Assembly (NCBI GenBank): GCA_001820485.1
Contig: MHPU01000026.1
Location: 17,873-64,693, forward strand
DNA from: Candidatus Staskawiczbacteria bacterium RIFOXYD1_FULL_32_13
GTDB lineage: Bacteria > Patescibacteriota > Minisyncoccia > Minisyncoccales > Staskawiczbacteraceae
DNA: 46,821 nt
Direction of reading: 5' to 3'
Shown here: positions 24,642-32,228 of the stretch, one piece after another
How the letters are laid out: each line of letters starts with the position of its first letter
How positions within the stretch are numbered: position 1 is the first letter of the stretch
Notes under the pieces: generated by a model
The model's database searches: none
Told to the model about the DNA's origin: nothing
Seen by the model: the letters and a program-made list of their open reading frames with translations, nothing else
Position numbers and translations under genes: made by a program

Positions 24642-25433
24642 ATGAAATATCAAAAGCTTGTGAATAACTCAAAAGATTTTTTACTGGACTTGCTGTTCCC
24701 CAAATTTTGTTTAAGTTGCCAAAAAGAAGGAACTTATTTGTGCCAAGACTGCCAACATCTTTTAGAAATTTCTGAATATAATTATTGCCTTTGCGAGAAA
24801 AATCCAGTTAAGATTTTTGGTAATCAAGTAAATGATCAAACCATTCGACAAGCTCATGGCAAGTGCTCTAGTTGCCAAGATAAAAAATTAGACGGTCTTT
24901 ATTTTGCACTTCCCTACAAAGAGAAAACTTTAACTAAAAAACTTATAAGAAATTTTAAATACAAACCTTATATTAAAGAATTAGCAAAACCTTTAGCAAA
25001 AATATTAATAGAACATTTTATTTTAACTAAAAAAAATATCAATGATGTTTGGGAAAATTCTGTTTTAATTCCTGTGCCTTTATATATAAAAAAACAAAAA
25101 TCTCGTGGTTACAATCAATCGGAAGAGCTTGCTAAAGAATTATCAAAAATTTTAAAAATCCCGGTTATTTCTGATTGTTTAATAAAAATAAAAAATACAG
25201 AATCACAAATGAAACTAAAAAAAGCCGAAAGAGAGAAAAATTTATTAAATGCTTTCACAATAACAAAAAACTGTGCGACATCGGAAGTCGCACAGTTTAA
25301 AAACAAAAAAATATTTTTAGTAGATGATGTTTACACTACAGGAGCCACAATGCAAGAGTGCGCTAAAGTTTTAAAAAATGCCGGAGCCAAACAAGTTTGG
25401 GGTATAACAATTGCCCGCGAAGAGTACTCTTAA
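24642..25433 (+). CDS. comF: ComF-family phosphoribosyltransferase
   Basis: A 263-residue protein. The N-terminal zinc ribbon has CLSC, CQDC, CLC and CSSC pairs; the C-terminal PRTase domain has VLIPVPLYIKKQKSRGYNQSEELAKELS and the PRPP-binding loop FLVDDVYTTGATMQECA near residues 222-239. ComF proteins are linked to DNA uptake during transformation, which fits the type IV pilus in the same window, although the exact reaction is unknown. Two in-frame palindromic inserts are visible, one in the zinc-ribbon linker (TIRQAHGKC) and one just before the PRPP loop (NCATSEVAQF). It is the first plus-strand protein gene in the window. Confidence 0.9.
   Translation: MKYQKLVNNSKDFLLDLLFPKFCLSCQKEGTYLCQDCQHLLEISEYNYCLCEKNPVKIFGNQVNDQTIRQAHGKCSSCQDKKLDGLYFALPYKEKTLTKKLIRNFKYKPYIKELAKPLAKILIEHFILTKKNINDVWENSVLIPVPLYIKKQKSRGYNQSEELAKELSKILKIPVISDCLIKIKNTESQMKLKKAEREKNLLNAFTITKNCATSEVAQFKNKKIFLVDDVYTTGATMQECAKVLKNAGAKQVWGITIAREEYS
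24841..24863. repeat. Palindromic element in comF (zinc-ribbon linker)
   Basis: CCAT-TCGACAAGCTC-ATGG hairpin with GCAAG tail. It belongs to the same family as 25707-25733 and 29404-29436, whose ends are CCCT...AGGG; here both arms changed together, so pairing is kept. Confidence 0.6.
25268..25298. repeat. Perfect 12-bp-stem palindrome inside comF
   Basis: AAACTGTGCGAC at 25268-25279 pairs perfectly with 25287-25298 around a 7-base loop. It is read in frame as NCATSEVAQF, just before the PRPP loop. Confidence 0.75.
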
Positions 25434-25457
25434 TTCGCTCACACAGGTATGAGCGAA
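25434..25457. repeat. Inverted repeat between comF and the carbonic-anhydrase-like gene
   Basis: TTCGCTCA and TGAGCGAA (8 bp) with an 8-base loop fill the 24 bases between two convergent genes. It may act as a bidirectional terminator, although no long T tract follows on either strand. Confidence 0.5.
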
Positions 25458-25880
25458 CTATATTTTCTCAACAGTTTTCCAATCACCATCAACCCAGAGC
25501 ATAATTACTTCTACTCCCAGATTGAAACCTTCCACGGTTTTTTTAGCTAATTGTAAGTGATTTATTTGCTCTTGTTTTTCTGTAGGATTTCCAGCACAAC
25601 CAAAATGCCCCACAATTGCCACTACTTTTGAGCCATGATGATGAGTTGAAATTTCAACTCTTTTTTTTATGTTTGCAATAATTAAAGAATCAGAATTATC
25701 AGCCAACCCTTCGACTCGCTCGGCTCGCTCAGGTTTTGCTAAAATCTTATTTGGACCAGGCTCAGTTACCATATCCACATAATCTACGCTATAATTTGTT
25801 TTCATATAATCTTTTACTGCATCTTGAACCCTGCCATCCATACAATTTATAACACATGCAAATTTTTTATCTGATAACAT
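25458..25880 (-). CDS. Beta-carbonic-anhydrase-like zinc protein
   Basis: A 140-residue short protein with the zinc ligands of beta-carbonic anhydrases: CMDGR (Cys13, Asp15, Arg17) and HFGC (His92, Cys95), the Asp-Arg dyad included. It is shorter than true beta-carbonic anhydrases (usually 200 or more) and lacks their C-terminal helices, so it belongs to the related carbonic-anhydrase-like families with unproven activity. Residues 49-58 (KPERAERVEG) come from an in-frame palindromic element. It converges on comF and is not in an obvious operon. Confidence 0.7.
   Translation of the reverse strand: MLSDKKFACVINCMDGRVQDAVKDYMKTNYSVDYVDMVTEPGPNKILAKPERAERVEGLADNSDSLIIANIKKRVEISTHHHGSKVVAIVGHFGCAGNPTEKQEQINHLQLAKKTVEGFNLGVEVIMLWVDGDWKTVEKI
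25707..25733. repeat. Palindromic element in the carbonic-anhydrase-like gene
   Basis: Starts CCCTTCGA and ends CTCAGG, with an inner CTCGCTCGGCTCGCTC block; encodes PERAERVEG in frame. Confidence 0.6.
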
Positions 25881-25890
25881 ATATTTTTTA

Positions 25891-25906
25891 CCTGCCTACC
25901 GGCAGG
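25891..25906. repeat. Short GC-rich palindrome upstream of the carbonic-anhydrase-like gene
   Basis: CCTGCC-TACC-GGCAGG, a perfect 6-bp stem with a 4-base loop, 10 bases upstream of the start codon in the transcript leader or promoter. Confidence 0.6.
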
Positions 25907-25934
25907 CAGATTTTTAATAATAATTTTTATTTTT

Positions 25935-27614
25935 TTATGCTATTTTAGATTGATAACATTCAAGGCAAGCAATTTTCTCAAAACCAAGCTCTGGGCTGTA
26001 ATAATGCTCAATGTCTTTTTTGCAAAAACAACAATTTCCTTTTTGCAAAGTTATCATATGACTAAATGGTTTAAATCGATCTAAAGTACGCCAATCAAAA
26101 TGCCTGCGTGGCAGTGGTATACCGTGCTCCTTATAAAATGCCAATTCATCTTTTGTAATATTATAACTTAATTTTGTTTCAGGACACAAAATGCGCTGCT
26201 TTGTAATATCATCTTGAACCTGTTCAATGCTATCTGGCAAATCATTAGCTGAAACAATGCTTTCATAATGTTGCTCTATTGACTCATCCCATTTGGTGCC
26301 AAATTTTATAGCTTCTTCTTTTGTCATAGGAAACATCATATTAGCTAAAGACAAATTATATCCGCAGTAAGCTGAAGACAAAGGCCAAAACTTTCCCCAC
26401 TCTCCTCTGCTATTCATATCAGCTTTAATTTTCTCAACTAAACTTTCATATCCTTCTTTGGAATATTGTTTATTTAAAATACAATATTTTTTCTTTCTCA
26501 TTCCCACACAACCAAAACAATATTCGCATTCTTCACAATTATCTAGATAAACAGAATATCTACACGAAGTAGTATATAAATTACATATATTACCATATGC
26601 CCCAAATTGATCCATTGCACCCAACACGCATTTTTCACATTGAAAAGCGCCAACTGAATCAATTGTTTCCTTGTTGCCAAATCCCCTAAAAATATGCCGA
26701 CAATTTTCTGATTCTTGTAAAAAATAAGACCTGTAACAATTTTTATCATTTTCAAGAAAATTTCCAGAGGAGTTTGCTGTCTTAGAGTTGTAATCTTGTC
26801 TGTGAACAGCATCCTGCCCAATATGTTGCCAAAATTCTCTCTTTAACTCATCAACCACTTTTCTTGATTTCAAGTTATATTCTTTTAATTTATTTTCATA
26901 TTCTTCTTTAGAATATTGCTGGTTTAAAATACAATATTTTTGATTACGCAAATTCCAGCACATAAAACAATTTTGACAGTTCCTACAGTCATACAAAAAT
27001 AAGCTATCCATGCAATCACGCGAATTAAAAGAATATTTTAAATTATAGCTTTTAAAACAATATAGGCAATCGAATGAACGCTCTAAATCAAAACAAAAAG
27101 TTAGATCAACAGAATTCTTACACCTTACCAACCGATATCCATAAATATTAGACTCAGACCATCCAACCGATCTTGTAAGATATTGATCCTTTGATTCCCA
27201 AACATCGTCGGCCCAATCACAGTTTGTATTTTTAGCTCCAACTTGATGGGGGTGTGGAACTTTTGATTGAAGCTCAACAAGCTGGTCAATAAACGGATAT
27301 GAAGCATCATAATCTTTTCCGTATGATAATGGTTCCCAAGCATCAGAAACAAATTCCGAACGATCATAAATTGGAAAAAGCACAGACTCGGAAAGAACAG
27401 TTATAATTGTTTTTCCACTCAAGGCTGACTTTGTAATTCTAAATTTTCCATTCACCCAAAAGGCCAACAGATATTTGAACCTACATTCTGGGCACATTGT
27501 GGGCATTGGCAAATCCATTTTTTCGTAAAACGGAATGTCATCTGCCAAAATATCAAAACTTTTATTACACTTTTCGCATTGTTTTGTTACTGGATTCATA
27601 AAATTTTTTATCAT
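25935..27614 (-). CDS. Cys-rich multi-zinc-ribbon protein, paralogue B
   Basis: A 559-residue paralogue of the protein at 22897, in the same orientation. It starts with CEKC ... CPECRFKY and ends with CCFCKKD and CLEC zinc-ribbon pairs. The inner unit occurs twice (YCILNQQYSKEEY and YCILNKQYSKEGY), each preceded by CxxC pairs, as in paralogue A. The first start codon is followed five codons later by a second Met (MNPVTKQCEKC), which fits paralogue A better. Function unknown; a role in metal or nucleic-acid binding is possible. The duplication brackets comF. Confidence 0.7.
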   Translation of the reverse strand: MIKNFMNPVTKQCEKCNKSFDILADDIPFYEKMDLPMPTMCPECRFKYLLAFWVNGKFRITKSALSGKTIITVLSESVLFPIYDRSEFVSDAWEPLSYGKDYDASYPFIDQLVELQSKVPHPHQVGAKNTNCDWADDVWESKDQYLTRSVGWSESNIYGYRLVRCKNSVDLTFCFDLERSFDCLYCFKSYNLKYSFNSRDCMDSLFLYDCRNCQNCFMCWNLRNQKYCILNQQYSKEEYENKLKEYNLKSRKVVDELKREFWQHIGQDAVHRQDYNSKTANSSGNFLENDKNCYRSYFLQESENCRHIFRGFGNKETIDSVGAFQCEKCVLGAMDQFGAYGNICNLYTTSCRYSVYLDNCEECEYCFGCVGMRKKKYCILNKQYSKEGYESLVEKIKADMNSRGEWGKFWPLSSAYCGYNLSLANMMFPMTKEEAIKFGTKWDESIEQHYESIVSANDLPDSIEQVQDDITKQRILCPETKLSYNITKDELAFYKEHGIPLPRRHFDWRTLDRFKPFSHMITLQKGNCCFCKKDIEHYYSPELGFEKIACLECYQSKIA

Positions 27615-27654
27615 TTTCCATATTTTTTTATTTTTAATTTTAATAATATTAATT

Positions 27655-28962
27655 TTAGAAACTAAATTTCTCCCAATGTATATTAATATTATTTACTCCT
27701 AATTTTAAAAGCTGACTCTTTAATTTTATCATAAATGATGTGGGCCCACACAAAAATATTTCTTTATTTACAAAACCATTACTTAATTCTACAATTTTAT
27801 CTGCTGTGATTTGCCCTTTTTCTTCAGAGAACCAAGGCATTAATCTAAAAGACTTATTATTTTTTTCAATTTCTAATAATTCATCAAGTAAAATTGCTTC
27901 TGATTTATTTTTAACACAATAATATAGATCTGCTTTTTGATTTACATTGCCCAATCTTAAAGATCTTGCCATACTTAAAAATGGCGTTATTCCAATACCT
28001 CCCGCAATCCAAATTTGATTTTTATCTTTAAATTCTGTATAAGAAAATTTTCCAAAAGGACCTTTAATAAAAGCCTTCTCCCCCACTTTTAAATCTTTTA
28101 TTTTAGAACTATAATCTCCCAAAGACTTTATATTAAGCTCAATATTTTCTTTCTGAGAAATGGACGATACTGTAAATGGATGACTTTCAGAACTAATTCC
28201 TTTGCTTAAAAATCTCACAAAAACAAATTGACCTGGCATAAATTTTAAAGCATTTGATTTTGGAGATAATTCAATTTGTGTGATATTTTCAGTTAACTTA
28301 TTTACTTTACTTACATAATATTCTAAACCTTGAAAAAAAATTTTATCTGCCAGCAAATTATACAAACTTAAAGCTAAGGCAAAAAATGAAAATCCTAACA
28401 TATAATATCTTAAAAATAAATCCCTTGAAATATCACTTTCTATCATAAAACTATGCAAAACTGCGAAAATAAAAGCTAAGATCAAAAATCTATGAGAAAA
28501 AAGCCAGATTTGGTACTTTAACTTTATATAAAGCGTCAAAATTATAAGTAAAATCATTAAAGCTAAAGCATAAATCCCAAAGCCAATAGCATCAAACCCT
28601 CGTGGGATAAAAAATATTACAGCTGAATTTAAAGAAAATTGCAAGTATTCAACTACCAATAATAAAGGATGAAATAAAATTAAACAAAAACCAATAGCTC
28701 CAATCTTGCTATGAATATTTAAAGCATCTGGAAGACCAAAAAATATTTTATCTATAAATTTAAATTTACTACCAGTTATCAAACTTAAGGCAAACAAAAT
28801 CATCCCTAAAAGGCCTGTAATTTGCCCCAAACTTGTAGCTATAGCTCCAATATCAGCAAATCTAGAATTCAATGGTACAATAAAAAACCATCTTAAAACC
28901 GGTATTAGCACTAAAACCATAATTAAAATCCATCCAATATTTTTTTTAATATAATTATTCAT
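27655..28962 (-). CDS. Ferric-reductase-like membrane flavoprotein
   Basis: A 435-residue protein with an N-terminal ferric-reductase-like membrane domain of about six helices (residues 10-205), containing His residues for haem (LNIHSKIG, FHPLLL, SHRFLI, LHSF). A cytoplasmic ferredoxin-reductase module follows: FAD-binding HPFTVSS, the NAD-binding WIAGGIGITPFLSMARSL, and LCGPTSFM. This is the plan of predicted ferric reductases and NADPH-oxidase-like proteins (COG4097-like). It would pass electrons from NAD(P)H across the membrane. It follows no close partner; 40 bases separate it from paralogue B. Confidence 0.85.
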   Translation of the reverse strand: MNNYIKKNIGWILIMVLVLIPVLRWFFIVPLNSRFADIGAIATSLGQITGLLGMILFALSLITGSKFKFIDKIFFGLPDALNIHSKIGAIGFCLILFHPLLLVVEYLQFSLNSAVIFFIPRGFDAIGFGIYALALMILLIILTLYIKLKYQIWLFSHRFLILAFIFAVLHSFMIESDISRDLFLRYYMLGFSFFALALSLYNLLADKIFFQGLEYYVSKVNKLTENITQIELSPKSNALKFMPGQFVFVRFLSKGISSESHPFTVSSISQKENIELNIKSLGDYSSKIKDLKVGEKAFIKGPFGKFSYTEFKDKNQIWIAGGIGITPFLSMARSLRLGNVNQKADLYYCVKNKSEAILLDELLEIEKNNKSFRLMPWFSEEKGQITADKIVELSNGFVNKEIFLCGPTSFMIKLKSQLLKLGVNNINIHWEKFSF

Positions 28963-29000
28963 TTTTTATATTTATTATTTTACTACATTTAGCAGGTAAA

Positions 29001-29026
29001 GAAAAGGCGCGTTGCAAAAGCGCGCC
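29001..29026 (-). terminator. Rho-independent terminator after the 62-residue gene
   Basis: Stem GGCGCG (29006-29011) with CGCGCC (29021-29026); on the minus strand it is followed by TTTTCTTT. It sits 3 bases after the stop of the small gene. Confidence 0.75.
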
Positions 29027-29028
29027 CA

Positions 29029-29217
29029 TCACTTCTCATCTTGTTTCCCTTTACGGCTATAATGTGTAATTATAACCTTTTCTTCCTCTCCCTCAGGAAG
29101 CTCCTCTGTTCTAGGCCATGGAGTTTTCCCTTGAGACTCATTTTTTTCATAAAACTTCCTAAGCCTATCCACTCTAGCAGGATTATGTGGCCGTGCTTCA
29201 TCTCTTGCTTTTGCCAT
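29029..29217 (-). CDS. Small charged protein, 62 residues, SD-led
   Basis: A 62-residue hydrophilic protein, basic at the N-terminus (ARDEARPHNPARVDRLRKFYEK) and mixed-charge at the C-terminus (EELPEGEEEKVIITHYSRKGK). Not recognised. Support for a real gene: an AGGGAG Shine-Dalgarno sequence 9 bases before the ATG, unlike nearly all large genes here, a clean terminator just after the stop, and less A/T-biased codon choice than the neighbours. A 20-bp perfect palindrome lies about 55 bases upstream and could be its operator. Confidence 0.6.
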   Translation of the reverse strand: MAKARDEARPHNPARVDRLRKFYEKNESQGKTPWPRTEELPEGEEEKVIITHYSRKGKQDEK

Positions 29218-29270
29218 AACAAGCTCCCTACAAAAGTATAAAAGAACAAAAAAACAATTTATTTCACTTT

Positions 29271-29290
29271 AGGTTACCATATGGTAACCT
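29271..29290. promoter_or_regulatory. Perfect 20-bp palindrome upstream of the 62-residue gene
   Basis: AGGTTACCATATGGTAACCT is fully self-complementary, without a loop. This form suits a dimeric DNA-binding protein better than an RNA hairpin. It lies 54-73 bases upstream of the start codon. Confidence 0.6.
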
Positions 29291-29403
29291 GATATTTTAT
29301 AATTAACTACGCGATATATGATAAATAACAAATAATATATAAATTTAATTTAATTTATTTTAATTTATTGTTTTACTTTACCTCTTTTGCCTTACAAATT
29401 CAA

Positions 29404-29436
29404 CCCTTCGATTCACTTCGTTCACTCAGGGCAAGG
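29404..29436. repeat. Intergenic member of the CCCTTCGA palindromic family
   Basis: Begins CCCTTCGATTCACTTC and ends CTCAGGGCAAGG; same family as the elements in comF and the carbonic-anhydrase-like gene, here outside any gene. Confidence 0.6.
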
Positions 29437-29454
29437 CAAATAAGAAATGCAAGC

Positions 29455-29505
29455 AAAAAGGAAAGCAAAATGCTTCCCTTGCCACTCTGGCAATATTCCA
29501 GAGTG
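29455..29505 (-). terminator. Tandem hairpins ending the 53-residue gene transcript
   Basis: On the minus strand an 8-bp hairpin CACTCTGG/CCAGAGTG (29483-29505) is followed by a second stem formed by GGAAGC and GCTTTCC (29460-29477) and a run of five T. The second is the likely terminator. Confidence 0.55.
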
Positions 29506-29530
29506 ACCATTTTTTTCTCTCACCCCTACT

Positions 29531-29692
29531 CTAGGAGCGACGTTGACGCCGTGGCTTCCTGCCACGACGCTTCGAGGGTTGGGACAAATACGTCCCATCC
29601 TTAAGTCCGTAAAATTGCGCGTACGACACGGGACGGAATGTCCCCCGACGAGTCTGCAAAGACCCGACCCTTCCAGAAACCCTCGCCATCAT
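29531..29692 (-). CDS. Very basic 53-residue protein with strong promoter and SD
   Basis: A short frame of 53 codons, rich in Arg (14) and Lys, ending SKRRGRKPRRQRRS. No family recognised. Evidence that it is real: the ATG is preceded by AAGGAG at a normal distance, a perfect promoter lies upstream at 29836-29864, and terminator-like hairpins follow. Two adjacent ATG codons are possible starts. The gene lies in a GC-richer island. A nucleic-acid-binding role is suggested by charge alone. The leader of about 135 bases can encode a 27-codon GTG-started frame that ends in TGA overlapping the ATG. Confidence 0.5.
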   Translation of the reverse strand: MMARVSGRVGSLQTRRGTFRPVSYAQFYGLKDGTYLSQPSKRRGRKPRRQRRS

Positions 29693-29835
29693 AACACTCC
29701 TTGCTCTTTTTTCTTCCTTGAAACTTGGTTTGCTAGGCGCTTTCTTGCACCACAGCGGAAAAAGAAACTCACTTAAGGAAATTTACAATTTAGATTATAA
29801 ACTTTCTTAAAAGGATTTTCAATATCTATAACTTA

Positions 29836-29864
29836 ATTATATCATAATAAAATAAACCTGTCAA
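29836..29864 (-). promoter_or_regulatory. Perfect sigma70 promoter upstream of the 53-residue gene
   Basis: On the minus strand TTGACA (29859-29864), a 17-base spacer and TATAAT (29836-29841): both boxes and the spacing are consensus. Transcription should start near 29829 and give a leader of about 135 bases. Confidence 0.82.
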
Positions 29865-29887
29865 TAGTCAAGCCTATTTTTACAATA

Positions 29888-30889
29888 TTATTTTACTAGA
29901 TTCTGAGGATTACCAGAAATAAAATTATTTATGTTTTCTACTGTTGTATCTAAAATTCTTTCCAAAGCTTCTTGGCTATAAAAAGCAATATGAGGAGTAA
30001 AAACTACATTGTCTTTATTAAGAAGCTCGTGATCTCGCATTATTTGGCCAAAGTATTCGGCTTTTTTAGGATCTGATAATAATTGTTTTTCTTCTTTAAT
30101 TAATTCCTCACCTTCTAGTACATCAAGACCAACACCTGCTAATATTTTTTTATCTAAAGCTTCAATTAAAGCTTGAGTATCTACAATCCCCCCTCTTGAT
30201 GTGTTAATTAAAATTGCTCCTTTTTTAATTTTTTTAATTGAATCTTTATTTATTAAATGATGAGTATTTTCATTATCCGGAACATGCAAAGAAATTATAT
30301 CAGAATTTGCTAAAACTTCAGGTAAAGAAGCGTATTTAAAATGCAACACTTCAGCTAAAAAATTATCTGGTTTTGAATCATAAGCTAAAACATGCATACT
30401 AAAACTTTTAGCAATTCTTATTACATGCATACCAATGTTCCCTGCTCCAACAATTCCTAGAGTTTTTCCCTTTAAATCAAAGCCTTTTAAACCTTCTATT
30501 GAATAATCTTGTTTTAAAGTTCTTACATAAGCTTTATGCACATTGCGAGATAAAGCTAAAATCAATGCAAAAGTATGTTCAGCTACAGTATTTTCACCAT
30601 AATAAGGCACATTGCAAACAGTAATTTTTTTATTTCTACATTCTTTTACATCTATATGGTCAAAACCAGTTGATCTAGTTGCCAACATTTTTAAATTTGG
30701 CAAACTATTAATAATCTCTTTATTCATTTTAGAATAAATAAATATAGAAATTATATCAAATTTTTCTGATTTTTTAATATCAGTAAAATTAAAAGTATCT
30801 TGAAAAAATTCTAAATTATTATTTTTTAACTTCTTTTGTAAATATTTCTTTTCCCAATCTTTAATCTCAAAAAATGCAATTTTGCTCAT
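29888..30889 (-). CDS. D-2-hydroxyacid dehydrogenase (D-lactate dehydrogenase-like)
   Basis: A 333-residue NAD-dependent dehydrogenase. The nucleotide-binding motif is GIVGAGNIGMHVIRIA in the middle; catalytic Arg is in LINTSRGGIVDTQAL, Glu in DVLEGEEL, and His in VVFTPHIAFYSQEAL. The N-terminal half has LKMLATRSTGFDHIDVKECRNKKITVCNVPYYGENTVAEH, closer to D-lactate dehydrogenase than to phosphoglycerate dehydrogenase. It would reduce pyruvate to D-lactate in fermentation, a common end of CPR carbon metabolism. It is a single gene next to tRNA-Arg. Confidence 0.88.
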   Translation of the reverse strand: MSKIAFFEIKDWEKKYLQKKLKNNNLEFFQDTFNFTDIKKSEKFDIISIFIYSKMNKEIINSLPNLKMLATRSTGFDHIDVKECRNKKITVCNVPYYGENTVAEHTFALILALSRNVHKAYVRTLKQDYSIEGLKGFDLKGKTLGIVGAGNIGMHVIRIAKSFSMHVLAYDSKPDNFLAEVLHFKYASLPEVLANSDIISLHVPDNENTHHLINKDSIKKIKKGAILINTSRGGIVDTQALIEALDKKILAGVGLDVLEGEELIKEEKQLLSDPKKAEYFGQIMRDHELLNKDNVVFTPHIAFYSQEALERILDTTVENINNFISGNPQNLVK

Positions 30890-30921
30890 GTATATTTAAT
30901 ATATTAATTATAAATATATTG

Positions 30922-30993
30922 TGCCCTCGGTAGGAGTCGAACCTGCATTACAACGTCCGCAACGTTGCGTCCTATCCATTGAACGACGAGGGC
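30922..30993 (-). tRNA. tRNA-Arg (anticodon GCG)
   Basis: The minus strand gives a cloverleaf: acceptor GCCCTCG/CGAGGGC, D stem GTTC/GGAC, anticodon stem CAACG/CGTTG with loop TTGCGGA (anticodon GCG, codon CGC), T loop TTCGACT, discriminator A. CCA is not encoded. The T stem has one C-A mismatch. Arg(GCG) in place of the usual inosine-type ACG is noteworthy. Confidence 0.9.
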
Positions 30994-31112
30994 TAAATTC
31001 TGCGTAGAGGATTAAACCAAATTAGAACCTCTATTGAGGAAGAAATCCAATCCACTATTTAAAATCTTATCATAAAATCAATAAGAAAGAAAATTGATAT
31101 AATTTTTTTTGA

Positions 31113-31631
31113 CTATTTACCAACCAATTGACAGTTTCCATCTCTAAATTTATTACCAGCTATTATTTTTTGCATTTCTTCAGAATTAAAATCATTCCCA
31201 TTTTTAAATACCTCATCAAGAGCTTCTTCTTCACTAAGACTATGTATCCTTCCAAGAATAAACTCCTCTGTCGGTCCTTGAAGTGATAGTGTTACGCCTA
31301 TAGGAACTTCACTAGAAATATCTTTTTGCTCTATTTTATCAGCTTTTAATGCCTTTAAAAATGTTTGACCTTTAGAATAACCGAATAAAAATAATCTTTC
31401 TGCTTCATTTGTATCATTAATATGCGAAGCCCAAACTGAACAAGAAAAAGCACCCCACATCTGAGATCCCATTATAGCATATTCTTTTGAGCTTAATGTA
31501 AGAGCAGTATTTTTTTGTTCAAAATTTGTTATTTCAGAACTCGGACTCTTATAAAACGATAACCAAACACTGCTAACAATTATTGCTGTAATAGAAATTG
31601 CCACTACTATTTCGATTTTTTTGGATTGCAT
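31113..31631 (-). CDS. Exported or membrane-anchored hypothetical protein
   Basis: A 172-residue protein with an N-terminal signal anchor (residues 7-27, IEIVVAISITAIIVSSVWLSF) and an extracytoplasmic helical domain. SQMWGAFSCSVWASHINDTNEAERLFLFGYSKGQTFL and a second Cys near the end (DGNCQLVG) resemble small exported proteins seen in proteobacteria whose function is not known to me. The two Cys could form a disulfide. It lies downstream of the TIR pair on the same strand with a 92-base gap, so it is probably a separate unit. Confidence 0.5.
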   Translation of the reverse strand: MQSKKIEIVVAISITAIIVSSVWLSFYKSPSSEITNFEQKNTALTLSSKEYAIMGSQMWGAFSCSVWASHINDTNEAERLFLFGYSKGQTFLKALKADKIEQKDISSEVPIGVTLSLQGPTEEFILGRIHSLSEEEALDEVFKNGNDFNSEEMQKIIAGNKFRDGNCQLVGK

Positions 31632-31723
31632 AAATTATAAAAAGCTTAATTTAATAATTTAGATATATAAATCTAAATAAAATAAAGCTTATATTTAAGA
31701 TTAAATTTTATTCACTTAATAAT

Positions 31724-32224
31724 TTAATTTATTTTTCTAATATTTATAGCTTCCTCCACCGCGTCAGAAATATATTTTGAAATCCATTCATATCTTTCTT
31801 TGCTATTTTCCCCAGAAGGATTATAACATTTTACAATAGATGATAATTTTCTGCCTGTATTGCCATAGCCTATATAATCAAATGGATTATCGCCTCTTTC
31901 AGTAATAAATCCTTTACTATTTTTTAAACCATGTATGTATATTCCAACAACGCCCATTCCCTTATCCCATGACTTTATTATTTCATAATTTATCCATTTT
32001 CTATTTGCAGTTTGATTCCCAACAAGAACAATTGTACATGATCTATAATCCATTTGATTATTTATCCACCTCTTAATTGCTTCATCTTTACCTGCTTTAA
32101 TTTTCTCCCAATCATTATCAGGTGCTGGCTTATTTCCCTCAATGACGCCTATATTGCGAACCATTGATGCACGCCAACAATCAGGGCTATAGTGAAAACT
32201 ATAAAATACTTGTCTTTTTGCCAT
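31724..32224 (-). CDS. MTH538-type TIR-like protein (DUF1863, ThsB-like)
   Basis: A 166-residue single-domain protein of the MTH538 TIR-like family. Key stretches are VFYSFHYSPDCWRASMVRNIGV (strand A and following loop), IKRWINNQMDYRSCTIVLVGNQTANRKWINYEIIKSWDKGMGVVGIYIH (strands B-D), with Glu81 in WINYEI at the position of the TIR catalytic Glu. Relatives include the ThsB sensor of Thoeris, which makes a cyclic-ADP-ribose-type signal on infection. The gene follows the small membrane-protein gene by 4 bases, so the two form one unit. No ThsA homologue is present. Confidence 0.85.
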   Translation of the reverse strand: MAKRQVFYSFHYSPDCWRASMVRNIGVIEGNKPAPDNDWEKIKAGKDEAIKRWINNQMDYRSCTIVLVGNQTANRKWINYEIIKSWDKGMGVVGIYIHGLKNSKGFITERGDNPFDYIGYGNTGRKLSSIVKCYNPSGENSKERYEWISKYISDAVEEAINIRKIN

Positions 32225-32228
32225 ATTT

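Noticed and set aside
29368..29776. Two plus-strand frames in the GC-richer island
   Set aside because: They lie opposite the SD-led 53-residue gene and its leader, lack start signals and run through a palindromic repeat.
30922..30993. tRNA-Arg as the left attachment site of the element
   Set aside because: Its 3' end does not match the tRNA-Ser(GCT) end, and host-like genes lie between it and the element.
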